From Megaustenia siamemsis (Eukaryota > Mollusca > Gastropoda > Stylommatophora > Ariophantidae), in assembly GCA_032433765.1 (NCBI GenBank), contig JAVIAB010000041.1, positions 81,339,928 through 81,403,927 on the forward strand: DNA of 64,000 nucleotides, read 5' to 3'. The notes beneath the pieces were generated by a model. It was not told where the DNA came from and did not search any database. It worked only from the letters and a program-made list of their open reading frames with translations. This document shows positions 25,839 to 36,114 of this stretch, piece by piece. Made by a program: the position numbers and the translations under genes. Numbering within the stretch: the first letter of the stretch is position 1; each line of letters opens with the position of its first letter.

Positions 25839-26204
25839 ACTAACATCAAACAGGAGTTGAACAATCTTAAGTTATGTTAGTTTACTGAGAACTTTGGATC
25901 TCTAGATGTTCGTCAGTTTGTTGGAATCAGTTGATGATAGAGCGATGTGTGTCATGGTTCCTGATGTCATGTCTCCATCTCTGGACACTGCCTATGTCAC
26001 ATTTGTAACTCACAGCAATTTACTTTATATAAAATAGTTTCTTCAATTATTGTCCTAGGTTAACATAATTATAATGACATGATAGTATCGTAATTATTGA
26101 CATTATAAGTAATGAGAAAAACAAGACACAGTTTTGTTGTTAACATCTCTTACTGTTTTGTTAGCTATTTTTTCTATTCTATAGACGCAGCTTTGTGATT
26201 GTTA
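25839..26204. other. Unique intronic spacer in gene B
   Basis: AT-rich, non-repetitive sequence between two arrays, inside the intron from 22427 to 28769. I see no open frame with flanking splice sites, no RNA gene and no transposon motif. Confidence 0.5.
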
Positions 26205-26464
26205 ATAGGCGCTAGATAGGGCATTCTCCTCCTGGCTCTACTGCTATATAGGCGCTAGACAGGGCATTCTCCTCCTGGCTCTACTGCTATATAGGCGCTA
26301 GACAGGGCATTCTCCTCCTGACTCTACTGCTATATAGGCGCTAGACAGGGCATTCTCCTCCTGGCTCTACTGCTATATAGGCGCTAGACAGGGCATTCTC
26401 CTCCTGGCTCTACTGCTATATAGGCGCTAGACAGGGCATTCTCCTCCTGGCTCTACTGCTATAT
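26205..26464. repeat. 43-bp minisatellite, 6 copies
   Basis: The unit contains TAGGCGCTAGACAGGGCATT then CTCCTCCTGGCTCTACTGCTATA. Copies are almost identical (GATAGGG in the first, CTGACTC in the third), which points to recent amplification. Confidence 0.95.
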
Positions 26465-26489
26465 GTCGATGAAGACAAAGAGCGCCTTC

Positions 26490-26560
26490 GGGCTCTCTGT
26501 AGTCTAGTTGGGAAAACCAGCCGATTGGGCTACTGACATTCGTGTTTGATTCCCTCTGGA
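26490..26560 (+). mobile_element. tRNA-like SINE head, degraded
   Basis: The A-box-like TAGTCTAGTTGG (26500-26511) and B-box-like TGTTTGATTCCC (26543-26554) have tRNA-like spacing. The A box resembles that of tRNA-Glu (TGGTCTAGTGG). The cloverleaf is not intact, so it is probably a SINE head rather than a tRNA gene. The next 170 bp may be its body. Confidence 0.4.
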
Positions 26561-26734
26561 GGCAGTTTGTGAGTTGTACTCGGGGTTGGAAAAATAAATA
26601 CCCACGCGGTCGACCCAGCCGCTGGCAGAAATGGGTACCACGGTAGTACTCTGGGAATGTGAGGAATGCCGCCTCGCATCGTGAGTTTCGATGCTTGAAG
26701 CGCCACCAGATAGAAGCCTCCGAACACTTCTGGT

Positions 26735-26796
26735 TAGGTGGCCGAGCACATGTGGGGGAAAACTCCCGATCTAAGACGCCGATTCAAGTCTCGTAC
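26735..26796 (+). mobile_element. tRNA-like SINE head joined to a hexamer array
   Basis: The sequence GGTGGCCGAGC (26738-26748) is the classic D-arm start of Leu/Ser tRNAs and an A box. GATTCAAGTCT (26781-26791) is a B-box match. The anticodon arm and acceptor stem do not fold cleanly. The hexamer array starts about 6 bp after the B box, so the array may have grown from this element's 3' tail. Confidence 0.4.
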
Positions 26797-27632
26797 TTTA
26801 CCTTTACCTTTACCTTTACCTTTACCTTTACCTTTACCTTTACCGTTACCTTTACCGTTACCTTTACCGTTACCTTTACCTTTACCGTTACCTTTAACTT
26901 TACCTTTACCGTTACCTTTACCGTTACCTTTACCTTTACCGTTACCTTTACCTTTACCTTTAACTTTCCTTTACCTTTACCTTTACCGTTACCTTTACCG
27001 TTACCTTTAACTTTACCTTTACCGTTACCTTTACCGTTACCTTTACCTTTACCGTTACCTTTACCGTTACCTTTACCTTTACCTTTACCGTTACCTTTAC
27101 CGTTACCTTTACCTTTACCTTTACCTTTAACTTTACCTTTACCTTTACCGTTACCTTTACCGTTACCGTTACCGTTACCGTTACCGTTACCTTTACCTTT
27201 ACCTTTACCGTTACCTTTACCTTTACCGTTACCTTTACCTTTACCGTTACCTTTTCCTTTACCTTTACCTTTACCGTTACCTTTAACTTTACCTTTACCG
27301 TTACCTTTACCGTTACCTTTACCTTTACCGTTACCTTTACCTTTAACTTTACCTTTACCTTTACCGTTACCTTTACCGTTACCTTTAACTTTACCTTTAC
27401 CGTTACCTTTACCGTTACCTTTACCTTTACCTTTACCGTTACCTTTACCTTTACCGTTACCTTTACCTTTACCTTTACCTTTACCGTTACCTTTACCTTT
27501 ACCTTTACCGTTACCTTTACCTTTACCTTTACCGTTACCGTTACCGTTACCTTTACCTTTACCTTTACCGTTACCTTTACCTTTACCTTTACCTTTACCT
27601 TTACCGTTACCTTTACCTTTACCTTTACCTTT
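26797..27632. repeat. Hexamer array of CTTTAC and CGTTAC words, about 139 units
   Basis: Pure 6-bp tandem of CTTTAC interrupted by CGTTAC and rarer CTTTAA or CTTTTC. The two main words alternate irregularly, giving a binary map. Frames of 228-343 codons on both strands (leucine-proline, lysine-glycine and lysine-valine dipeptides) are artefacts. Confidence 0.98.
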
Positions 27633-27807
27633 ACAACAAACGCCATCTATTAGTCTTTCTACTGTTATGTCAACGGACATCTTATTGTAGAAATGACTTA
27701 TCTAGTTCTCATTCACATTACAAGGTCGATAGAGGCCGTTGTACGGTTGTAGTAGGTTTGACCTCCATAGACATTGAAGCCTATTTATTAGTAACAGATT
27801 GAGTTGA

Positions 27808-28568
27808 GCTGTATCACGGCTATACTAGGGAATACGGTGGCTGGTTGTACACTGACATTGAACTATATCACGGCTATACTAGGGGATACGGTGGCTGGTT
27901 GTACACTAACATTGAACTATATCACGGCTATACTAGGGAATACGGTGGCTGGTTGTACACTGACATTGAACTATATCACGACTATACTAGGGAATACGGT
28001 GACTGGTTGTACACTAACATTGAACTATATCACGGCTATACTAGGGAATACGGTGGCTGGTTGTACACTGACATTGAACTATATCACGGCTATACTAGGG
28101 AATACGGTGGCTGGTTGTACACTAACATTGAACTATATCACGGCTATACTAGGGAATACGGTGGCTGGTTGTACACTGACATTGAACTATATCACAGCTA
28201 TACTAGGGAATACGGTGGCTGGTTGTACACTGACATTGAACTATATCACGGCTATACTAGGGAATACAGTGGCTGGTTGTACACTGACATTGAACTATAT
28301 CACGGCTATACTAGGGAATACAGTGGCTGGTTGTACACTGACATTGAACTATATCACAGCTATACTAGGGAATACGGTGGCTGGTTGTACACTGACATTG
28401 AACTATATCACAGCTATACTAGGGAATACAGTGGCTGGTTGTACACTGACATTGAACTATATCACAGCTATACTAGGGAATACAGTGGCTGGTTGTACAC
28501 TGACATTGAACTATATCACAGCTATACTAGGGAATACAGTGGCTGGTTGTACACTGACATTGAACTCA
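27808..28568. repeat. 54-bp minisatellite, 14 copies
   Basis: The unit contains TATACTAGGGAATACGGTGG then CTGGTTGTACACTGACATTG. It is 18 codons long, so frames of 253 and 279 codons stay open. Early copies alternate ACTGAC and ACTAAC (a 108-bp dimer at 27840-28160), while later copies share AGTGGC and CACAGC variants. Confidence 0.97.
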
Positions 28569-28769
28569 TTGAGCTGGGATGTGATTGTGTTATGTATTCT
28601 GATTAAGTATTTCAGGAGTTGTGGCCTCCTTTGTTTCATATGAATATCCGCCGCTGCATGTAAGTGTCCTACAGCTTAGCACTAGCCATATATACTATCT
28701 GTTGGTACCAAAGTCTGAATTAGCAGCTATGCACTGGCCACATCATTGTCAAATTGCCTCCTCTGACAG

Positions 28770-28953
28770 CTAAGCAAGGTGGAGCGTCTGTCCGTCAACA
28801 AGTGTCAGATGGCGGGCATGAGGATCATGGTACGGTGTGACCTTGACCCCAACACTGGTCGGGGAATCGAGGCCAAGATGGCAGACGTCGTCCCGACCAT
28901 CAAGTACGCCTTGGACAAGGGCGCTAAGTCCGTCATTATAGTCAGCAACTGTC
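28770..28953 (+). CDS. Gene B exon: start of a divergent phosphoglycerate kinase N-domain
   Basis: The acceptor CCTCTGACAG (ending 28769) opens phase 0, and the donor GTC|GTAAGT (28954) closes in phase 1: 61 codons plus one base. The peptide starts LSKVERLSVNKCQMAGMRIM, aligning with the PGK start (LTLDKLDVKGKRV), and ends with VVPTIKYALDKGAKSVI, the well-conserved PGK helix and strand (AVPSIK..LDNGAKSVV). In active PGK this region carries RVDFNVP and SHLGRP, which hold 3-phosphoglycerate. Here they read RCDLDPN and SNCPAP, so the Asn, His and Arg ligands are lost and only the Asp remains. A PGK family match is confident; activity is unlikely. Confidence 0.85.
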
Positions 28954-28979
28954 GTAAGTTGTAGAACGGGTACCACAGG

Positions 28980-29650
28980 CTGTAACAATTTCTAGTCTGT
29001 GTGATTACGTTAAGTTGTAACAATTTCTAGTCTGTGTGATTACGTTAAGTTGTAACAATTTATAGTGTGTGTGTGATTACGTTAAGTTGTAACAATTTAT
29101 GGTCTGTATGATTACGTTAAGTTGTAACAATTTATGGTCTGTATGATTACGTTAAGTTGTAACAATTTCTAGTCTGTGTGATTACGTTAAGTTGTTACAA
29201 TTTATGGTCTGTATGATTACGTTAAGTTGTAACAATTTCTAGTCTGTGTGATTACGTTAAGTTGTAACAATTTATGGTCTGTGTCATTACGTTAAGTTGT
29301 AACAATTTATGGTCTGTGTGATTACGTTAAGTTGTAACAGTTTTTGGTCTGTGTGATTACGTTAAATTGTAACCATTTCTAGTCTGTGTGATTACGTTAA
29401 GTTGTAACAATTTCTAGTCTGTGTGATTACGTTAAGTTGTAACAATTTCTAGTGTGTATGATTACGTTAACTTGTAACAATTTCTAGTCTGTGTGATTAC
29501 GTTAAGTTGTAACAATTTCTAGTCTGTGTGATTACGTTCAGTTGTAACAATTTCTAGTGTGTATGATTACGTTAAGTTGTAACAATTTCTAGTGTGTGTG
29601 ATTACGTTAAGTTGTAACAGTCTCTGGTCTGTGTGATTACGTTAATTTGT
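28980..29650. repeat. 35-bp minisatellite just after a splice donor, about 19 copies
   Basis: The unit is GATTACGTTAAGTTGTAACA followed by ATTTCTAGTCTGTGT. It begins about 25 bp into the intron after the 28770-28953 exon. The intron's own first bases, CGTAAGTTGTAGAACGG, resemble the unit's CGTTAAGTTGTAACA, so the array may have grown from the donor region. Confidence 0.95.
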
Positions 29651-30343
29651 ATCAGGAGAGGTCAATGTGATAGGTCAGGAGAGATAAATGGGATAAGGGC
29701 AGGAGAGATCAATGAGATAAGGTCAGGAGAGATCAATGAGATAAGGTCAGGAGAGATCAATGAGATAAGGTCAGGAGAGATCAATGAGATAAGGTCAGGA
29801 GAGATCAATGAGATAAGGTCAGGAGAGATCAATGAGATAAGGTCAGGAGAGATCAATGTGATAAGGTCAGGAGAGATCAATGAGATATGGTCAGGAGAGA
29901 TCAATGAGATAAGGTCAGGAGAGATCAATGAGATAAGGTCAGGAGAGATCAATGAGATAAGGTCAGGAGAGATCAATGAGATAAGGTCAGGAGAGATCAA
30001 TGAGATAAGGTCAGGAGAGATCAATGAGATAAGGTCAGGAGAGATCAATGAGATAAGGTCAGGAGAGATCAATGAGATAAGGTCAGGAGAGATCAATGAG
30101 ATAGGGTCAGGAGAGATCAATGAGATAAGTTCAGGAGAGATCAATGAGATAAGGTCAGGAGAGATCAATGTGATAAGGTCAGGGGAGATCAATGAGATAA
30201 GGTCAGGAGAGATCAATGAGATAAGGTCAGAAGAGATCAATGAGATATGGTCAGGAGAGATCAATGAGATAAGGTCAGGAGAGATCAATGAGATAAGGTC
30301 AGGAGAGATCAATGAGATAAGGTCAGGAGAGATCAATGAGATA
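29651..30343. repeat. 24-bp minisatellite, about 29 copies
   Basis: The unit is GAGATAAGGTCAGGAGAGAT plus CAAT. It directly follows the 35-bp array with no unique spacer. Both strands stay open for over 230 codons because the unit is 8 codons long. Copies are highly uniform. Confidence 0.97.
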
Positions 30344-30349
30344 TAAGTT

Positions 30350-30895
30350 CTCAACGTTTATTGAAAGCTCGTTGTGTTGTGTTTTTTGTAATTTTTTTGT
30401 CTTATCATGTGGTGAAACCATTTTATCTGTTGCTTCTTTATATATTCTATTGCGGGAGTTATTCCTAGCTTTCTTGTTCTGAGATCTTAATTTCTGATTC
30501 AAGTTCTCACTTCTTCATTTCTGATCGTTCATCTAACACATCTCATCTCAGTAGAGGTTATTATTCTTATTGTTCTTGCATCTAGGGTCCAGGTCTGGCA
30601 TTGGTAGCACAACGTTGGGATGAAGAGTGTATTGTAGAGTGCCCGTTTTGCCTATAGAGTTATTTCCTTGTTGGACAATAGTGGTGATAGCTGTCCAATG
30701 ATTTGACAATCGTTGTTGCATCTTTAGTCTATCTCTGCTGTTTGTGAATTGTCGTTTGTCACTAGACTTCCTAGGTATTTGAATTCTTCTACTTGTTTTA
30801 GTTGTCTGCTGTCTATAGCTATGTTGTTGTTCTGTTTCTCTTTTGCAAGTTCATGACTTCAGTTTTGTTGATTTTCATGTTGTATTGAGTGTCTG
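30350..30895 (-). pseudogene. Non-LTR retrotransposon reverse transcriptase remnant
   Basis: Read on the minus strand with several frameshifts and stops: MKINKTEVMNLQKRN, then LKQVEEFKYLGSLVTNDNS, then LSPLLSNKEITL, AKRALYNTLFIPTLCYQCQ, TWTLDA and later IRNEEVR and IKWFHHMIRQ. KTEVM, the F.YLGS..T.D block and the ..LYNT...P.L.Y....W.L block are hallmarks of the C-terminal half of LINE reverse transcriptases. The active-site YADD part is missing (it would lie upstream). Internal stops occur near 30818 and further on. It is antisense within a gene B intron. Confidence 0.75.
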
Positions 30896-31064
30896 TGCCA
30901 CTGAGTGTATAGATGACGCTAGATAGACAATACTGGAGACTTGGCATCTCCTCTATCTTCTCCTCCAGAACACGCTAGACACATGCGGTTCTTATTGCAA
31001 CATTAGAATGTTCAGTTCACGCAGAAATGTCTAGCCATTCTCAGATGAAATACACGCTGTGGTT

Positions 31065-33310
31065 GTAGCTACTTGTGTCCATACAATCATGTGTAACAGT
31101 TACTTGTGTCCGTACAATCATTTGTAACAGTTATTTGTGTCCATACAATCATTTGTAACAGTTGCTTGCGTCCATACAATCATTTGTAACAGTTACTTGT
31201 GTCCATACAATCATTTGTAACAGTTACTTGTGTCCATACAATCACCTGTAACAGTTACTTGTGTCCATACAATCATTTGTAACAGTTACTTGTGTCCATA
31301 CAATCATTTGTAACAGTTACTTGTGTCCATACAATCATTTGTAACAGTTGTTTGTGTTCATACAATCATTTGTAACAGTTACTTGTGTCCATACAATCAT
31401 TTGTAACGGTTACTTGTGTCCATACAATCACCTGTAACAGTTACTTGTGTCCATACAATCACCTGTAACAGTTACTTGTGTCCATACAATCATTTGTAAC
31501 AGTTACTTGTGTCCATACAATCATTTGTAACAGTTACTTGTGTCCATACAATCATTTGTAACAGTTACTTGTGTCCATACAATCATTTGTAACAGTTACT
31601 TGTGTTCATACAATCATTTGTAACAGTTACTTGTGTCCATACAATCATTTGTAACAGTTACTTGTGTCCATACAATCACCTGTAACAGTTACTTGTGTCC
31701 ATACAATCACCTGTAACAGTTACTTGTGTCCATACAATCATTTGTAACAGTTACTTGAGTCCATACAATCATTTGTAACAGTTACTTGTGTCCATACAAC
31801 CATTTGTAACAGTTGCTTGTGTTCATACAATCATTTGTAACAGTTACTTGTGTCAGTACAATCATTTGTAACAGTTATTTGTGTCCATACAATCATTTGT
31901 AACAGTTGCTTGTGTCCATACAATCATTTGCAACAGTTACTTGTGTCCATACAATCATTTGTAACAGTTACTTGTGCCCATACAATCACCTGTAACAGTT
32001 ACTTGTGTCCATACAATCATTTGTAACAGTTACTTATGTCCATACAATCATTTGTAACAGTTACTTGTGTCCATACAATCATTTGTAACAGTTACTTTTG
32101 TTCATACAATCATTTGTAACAGTTACTTGTGTCCATACAATCATTTGTAACAGTTACTTGTGTCCATACAATCACCTGTAACAGTTACTTGTGTCCATAC
32201 AATCACCTGTAACAGTTACTTGTGTCCATACAATCATTTGTAACAGCTACTTGTGTCCATACAATCATTTGTAACAGTTACTTGTGTCCATACAATCATT
32301 TGTAACAGTTACTTGTGTCCATACAATCATTTGTAACAGTTACTTGTGTCCATACAATCACTTATAACAGTTACTTGTGTCCATACAATCACCTGTAACA
32401 GTTGCTTGTGTCCATACAATCACTTGTAACAGTTACTTGTGTCCATATAATCATCTGTAACAGTTGCTTGTGTCCATACAATCACATATAACAGTTACTT
32501 GTGTCCATACAATCACCTGTAACAGTTGCTTGTGTCCATACAATCACTTGTAACAGTTACTTGTGTCCATATAATCATCTGTAACAGTTGCCTGTGTCCA
32601 TACAATCATTTGTAACAGTTACTTGTGGCCATACAATCATTTGTAACAGTTGCTTGTTTTCATACAATCACATGTAACAGTTGCTTGTGTCCATACAATC
32701 ATTTGTAACAGTTGAATGTGTCCATACAATCATTTGTAACAGTTGCTTGTGTTCATACAATCACTTGTAACAGTTGCTTGTGTTCATACAATCATTTGTA
32801 ACAGTTGCTTGTGTTCATACAATCATTTGTAACAGTTGCTTGTGTTCATACAATCATTTGTAACACTTGCTTGTGTTCATACAATCATTTGTAACAGTTG
32901 CTTGTGTTCATACAATCAAATGTAACAGTTGCTTGTGTTCATACAATCATTTATAACAGTTGCTTGTGTTCATACAATCATTTGTAACACTTGCTAGTGT
33001 TCATACCATCATTTGTAACAGTTACCAATGTTCATACAATCACTTGTAACAGTTCCTTGTGTCCATACAATCATTTGTAATAGTTATTTGTGTCAATACT
33101 ATCATTTGTAACAGATGCTTGTGTCATTACAATCATTTGTAATATTTGCTTGTTTTCATACAATTTTTTGTAACAGTTACTTGTGTCCATACAATCATTT
33201 GTAAAGTTACTTGTGTCCATACAATCACTTGTAAGAGTTGCTTGTGTCCATACAATCAATTGTAACAGTTACTTGTATCCATACAATTAGTTGTAACAGT
33301 TACTTATGTC
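31065..33310. repeat. 31-bp minisatellite, about 72 copies
   Basis: The unit is CATACAATCATTTGTAACAG plus TTACTTGTGTC. Main variants are ATCACCTG for ATCATTTG, GTTGCTTG for GTTACTTG, and GTGTTC for GTGTCC. The last third (32640-33000) is dominated by the GTTGCTTGTGTTC form, and the right end is diverged. It lies in the intron between the 28770 and 34257 exons. Confidence 0.98.
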
Positions 33311-33404
33311 CTTACACTTATTTGTGACATTTTCGAGTTTGATTGTAACATCTTCGTGCTCGATTGTACAAAGTAATTGTTGCAATTGTGAGTTGCAACA
33401 TGTG

Positions 33405-34170
33405 GCTGTGAGTCCACGTAGAGTGCTGTGACAATGTAAGTGTGCTTGATAGTCCACGTAGAGTGCTGTGACAATGTAAGTGTTGTTGATAGTCCACGTA
33501 GAGTGCTGTGACAATGTAAGTGTGCTTGATAGTCCACGTAGAGTGCTGTGACAATGTAAGTGTGCTTGATAGTCCACGTAGAGTGATGTGACAATGTAAG
33601 TGTGGTTGATAGTCCACGTAGAGTGCTGTGACAATGTAGGTGTGGTTGTTAGTCCACGTTGAGTGCAGTGACAATGTAAATGTGGTTGATAATCCACGTA
33701 GAGTGCTGTGACAATGAAATTGTGGTTGATAGTGTTGATAGTCCACGTAGAGTGTTGTGACAATGTAGGTGTGGATGTGAGTCCACATAGAGTGCTGTGA
33801 CAATGTAGGTGTGGTTGTTAGTCCACGTAGAGTGCTGTGACAATGTAGGTGTGGTTGTTAATCCATGTAGAGTGCTCTGACAATGTAGGTGTGGATGTGA
33901 GTCCACGTAGAGTGCTATGACAATGTAGGTGTGGTTGTTAGTCCACGTAGAGTGCTGTGACAATGTAAGTGTGGTTGTTACTCCACGTAGAATGCTGTGA
34001 CAATGTAGGTGTGGATGTGAGTCCACGTAGAGTGCTATGACAATGTAGGTGTGGTTGTTAGTCCACGTAGAGTGCTGTGACAATGTAGGTGTGGATGTGA
34101 GTCCACGTAGAGTGCTGTGACAATGTAGGTGTGGATGTTGAGTCCACGTAGAGTGCTGTGACAATGTAGG
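33405..34170. repeat. 40-bp minisatellite, about 19 copies
   Basis: The unit is AGTCCACGTAGAGTGCTGTG then ACAATGTAGGTGTGGTTGTT. Variants GTGGATGTGA and GTGGTTGTTA alternate in the right half. The array ends about 85 bp before the acceptor of the next gene B exon, after a short GTGTGTG tract. Minus-strand frames of 96-213 codons are artefacts. Confidence 0.97.
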
Positions 34171-34256
34171 TGTGTCTGTGAGAGAGTGCGTGTGTGTGTG
34201 ACAATCATCATAAGACGAGTAAATTAGCAGCTTGTGACCACACTCTACCTCCACAG

Positions 34257-34378
34257 CTGCCCCTGCTGGTGAGGGTCTGGCAGGTCTCAAGGAGTCCTCG
34301 CTGAAGTCTCTGGCCCCGAGTTTCGAAATGTTGCTGGGGACACACGTTCTTTTCCTGGACGATTGTGTAGGATACCAG
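34257..34378 (+). CDS. Gene B exon: second part of the PGK-like N-domain
   Basis: The acceptor CTACCTCCACAG (ending 34256) and donor CCAG|GTGTGTG (34379) define 122 bases. It starts in phase 1 and ends in phase 0, matching both neighbours. It encodes APAGEGLAGLKESSLKSLAP, then SFEMLLGTHVLFLDDCVGYQ. The stretch VLFLDDCVG matches the PGK strand VLFLKDCVG very closely, and SLKSLAPSFEMLLG matches the SL.PVA.EL..LLG helix. The glycine-alanine-rich start replaces the GRPDG loop of active PGK, which removes a conserved substrate-site arginine. Confidence 0.85.
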
Positions 34379-34965
34379 GTGTGTGAGGGAGGGAGGGGTG
34401 GTTAAATACCAGGTGTGTGAGGGAAGGAGGGGTGTTTAAATACCAGGTGTGTGAGGGAGGGAGGGGTGGTTAAATACCAGGTGTGTGAGGGAAGGAGGGG
34501 TGTTTAAATACCAGGTGTGTGAGGGAGGGAGGGGTGGTTAAATACCAGGTGTGTGAGGGAAGGAGGGGTGTTTAAATACCAGGTGTGTGAGGGGGTGTAG
34601 GGGTGTTTAAATACCAGGTGTGTGAGGGAGGGAGGGGTGTTTAAATACCAGGTGTGTGAGGGAGGTAGGGGTGTTTAATACCAGGTGTGTGAGGGAGGGA
34701 GGGGTGTTTAAATACCAGGTGTGTGAGGGAGGGGTGTTTAAATACCAGGTGTGTGAGGGAGGGAGGGGTGTTTAAATACCAAGTGTGAGGGAAGGAGGGG
34801 TGTTTAAATACCAGGTGTGTGAGGGAGGGAGTGGTGTTAAAATGCCAGGTGATTGAGGGCAGGAGGGGTGTTTAAATACCAGGTGTGTGAGGGAGGGAGG
34901 GGTGTTTAAATACCAGGTGATTGAGGGCAGGAGGGGTGTTTAAATACCAGGTGTGTGAGGGAGGG
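34373..34965. repeat. 34-bp minisatellite that copies an exon end and splice donor, about 17 copies
   Basis: The unit is ATACCAGGTGTGTGAGGGAG followed by a GGAGGGGTGTTTAA segment. The first unit includes the last bases of the 34257-34378 exon (ATACCAG) and its donor (GTGTGTG). Every full copy repeats that junction (donor GT at 34379, 34413, 34447 and so on). Use of the first decoy would bring in an in-frame TAA, because the unit contains GTTTAA or GGTTAA. The G-rich GGGAGGGAGGGG segment repeats in most copies. Confidence 0.95.
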
Positions 34966-35104
34966 AGGGGAGTTCGGATACTAGGGAACAGGGAAATAAT
35001 TGGAATGCTGCGGTTACTAATGTTTGGATACCAGGTGTGTGGGGGAGAGGGGTGTGTTTGGATGCCTGGTGTGGGGAGAGTGCTACTCCCACAAACTCTC
35101 ACAT

Positions 35105-35580
35105 TGATGATGTGTTTGTTGAGCCTACCTCTACGTGTATACACGCTAATCAATGTGTTTATTGAGCCTACCTCTACGTGTGTACACGCTAATCAATGTG
35201 TTTGTTGAGCCTAACTCTACGTGGCTGCACGCTAATCAATGTGTTTGTTGAGCCTACCTCTACGTGTGTACACGCTAATCAATGTGTTTGTTGAGCCTAC
35301 CTCTACGTGGGTACACGCTAATCAATGTGTTTGTTGAGCCTACCTCTACGTGTATACACGATAATCAATGTGTTTATTGAGCCTACCTCTACGTGTATAC
35401 ATGCTAATCAATGTGTTTGTTGAGCCTACCTCTGCGTGTATACATGCTAATCAATGTGTTTGTTGAGCCTACCTCTACGTGTATACACGATAATCAATGT
35501 GTTTATTGAGCCTACCTCTACGTGTATACATGCTAATCAATGTGTTTGTTGAGCCTACCTCTACGTGTGTACTCACTAAT
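35105..35580. repeat. 43-bp minisatellite, about 11 copies
   Basis: The unit is GTGTTTGTTGAGCCTACCTC then TACGTGTATACACGCTAATCAAT. Copies differ at TGTATACA/TGTGTACA/TGGGTACA. It abuts the RNase H-type retrotransposon fragment on its right. Confidence 0.95.
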
Positions 35581-35589
35581 CGTAGCAGT

Positions 35590-36040
35590 GTTTGCTGTGA
35601 TAGAGTTGCTAGATGGCAGATAAAGCTGCAGGAGTCTACAAGACAACTACTCCCAGCACACGCACAGAGATTGTGGCTTTGACAGAAGCTATCACATGGC
35701 TGAGTAAGAGACCAACAACACATGCGATCATGTTGACTGACTCACAAAGAATGCTTCTCGCATTGACAGGAACACACTCCGCAGTGAGTGGGTGCCCCTA
35801 CTTGTCATGTCTCATGTCCACAGCCTAACTGGGATATATTGTCTTGGACACAGGAGTTGGTGGCAATGAGACGGTCGACAGGTTGGCGGGGTCTGCCACG
35901 ACGCAGAAAACCTTAGCAATGCTCATTTATGACATTAATGTATATGAATATGGCATTTGGTGTCTTAACAGAAGGTTACTAGCAAACAAACATGACACGT
36001 CAGTAGTTTGGTCAAATACTAGTGTATTGGTGACATTGTA
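35590..36040 (+). pseudogene. Non-LTR retrotransposon RNase H domain remnant
   Basis: The plus strand reads AGVYKTTTPSTRTEIVALTE, then AITWLSKRPTTHAIMLTDSQ, then after a frameshift SEW...HVHSLTGIYCLGH, and after another TGVGGNETVDRLAGSA. TE.VAL.EA, TDSQ and GH.GV.GNE.VDRLAG are the ordered catalytic blocks of the RNase H domain found in Jockey/I/CR1-type LINEs, with the glutamate and central aspartate still present. At least two frameshifts show that it is dead. It lies in the gene B intron between 34379 and 40301. Confidence 0.75.
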
Positions 36041-36114
36041 AGGGCTTTAGAAGATCACCTCTCGCAGAATGGCCACCAGAAAGCTGAGAATAACCCACAC
36101 GTCAAAGGAATGGT

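Noticed and set aside
26735..26796. Functional tRNA-Leu or tRNA-Ser gene
   Set aside because: The A- and B-box matches are present, but the acceptor and anticodon stems do not pair, and a repeat follows at once.
26797..27632. Telomere-like hexamer repeat
   Set aside because: The words CTTTAC and CGTTAC (GGTAAA and GTAACG-type on the other strand) do not match TTAGGG or other usual animal telomere repeats, and the array is internal, beside a SINE-like head.
27804..28643. 279-codon frame with a non-repeat C-terminal tail
   Set aside because: Nearly all of it is an 18-residue repeat from the 54-bp array, and the tail is just read-through into the intron.
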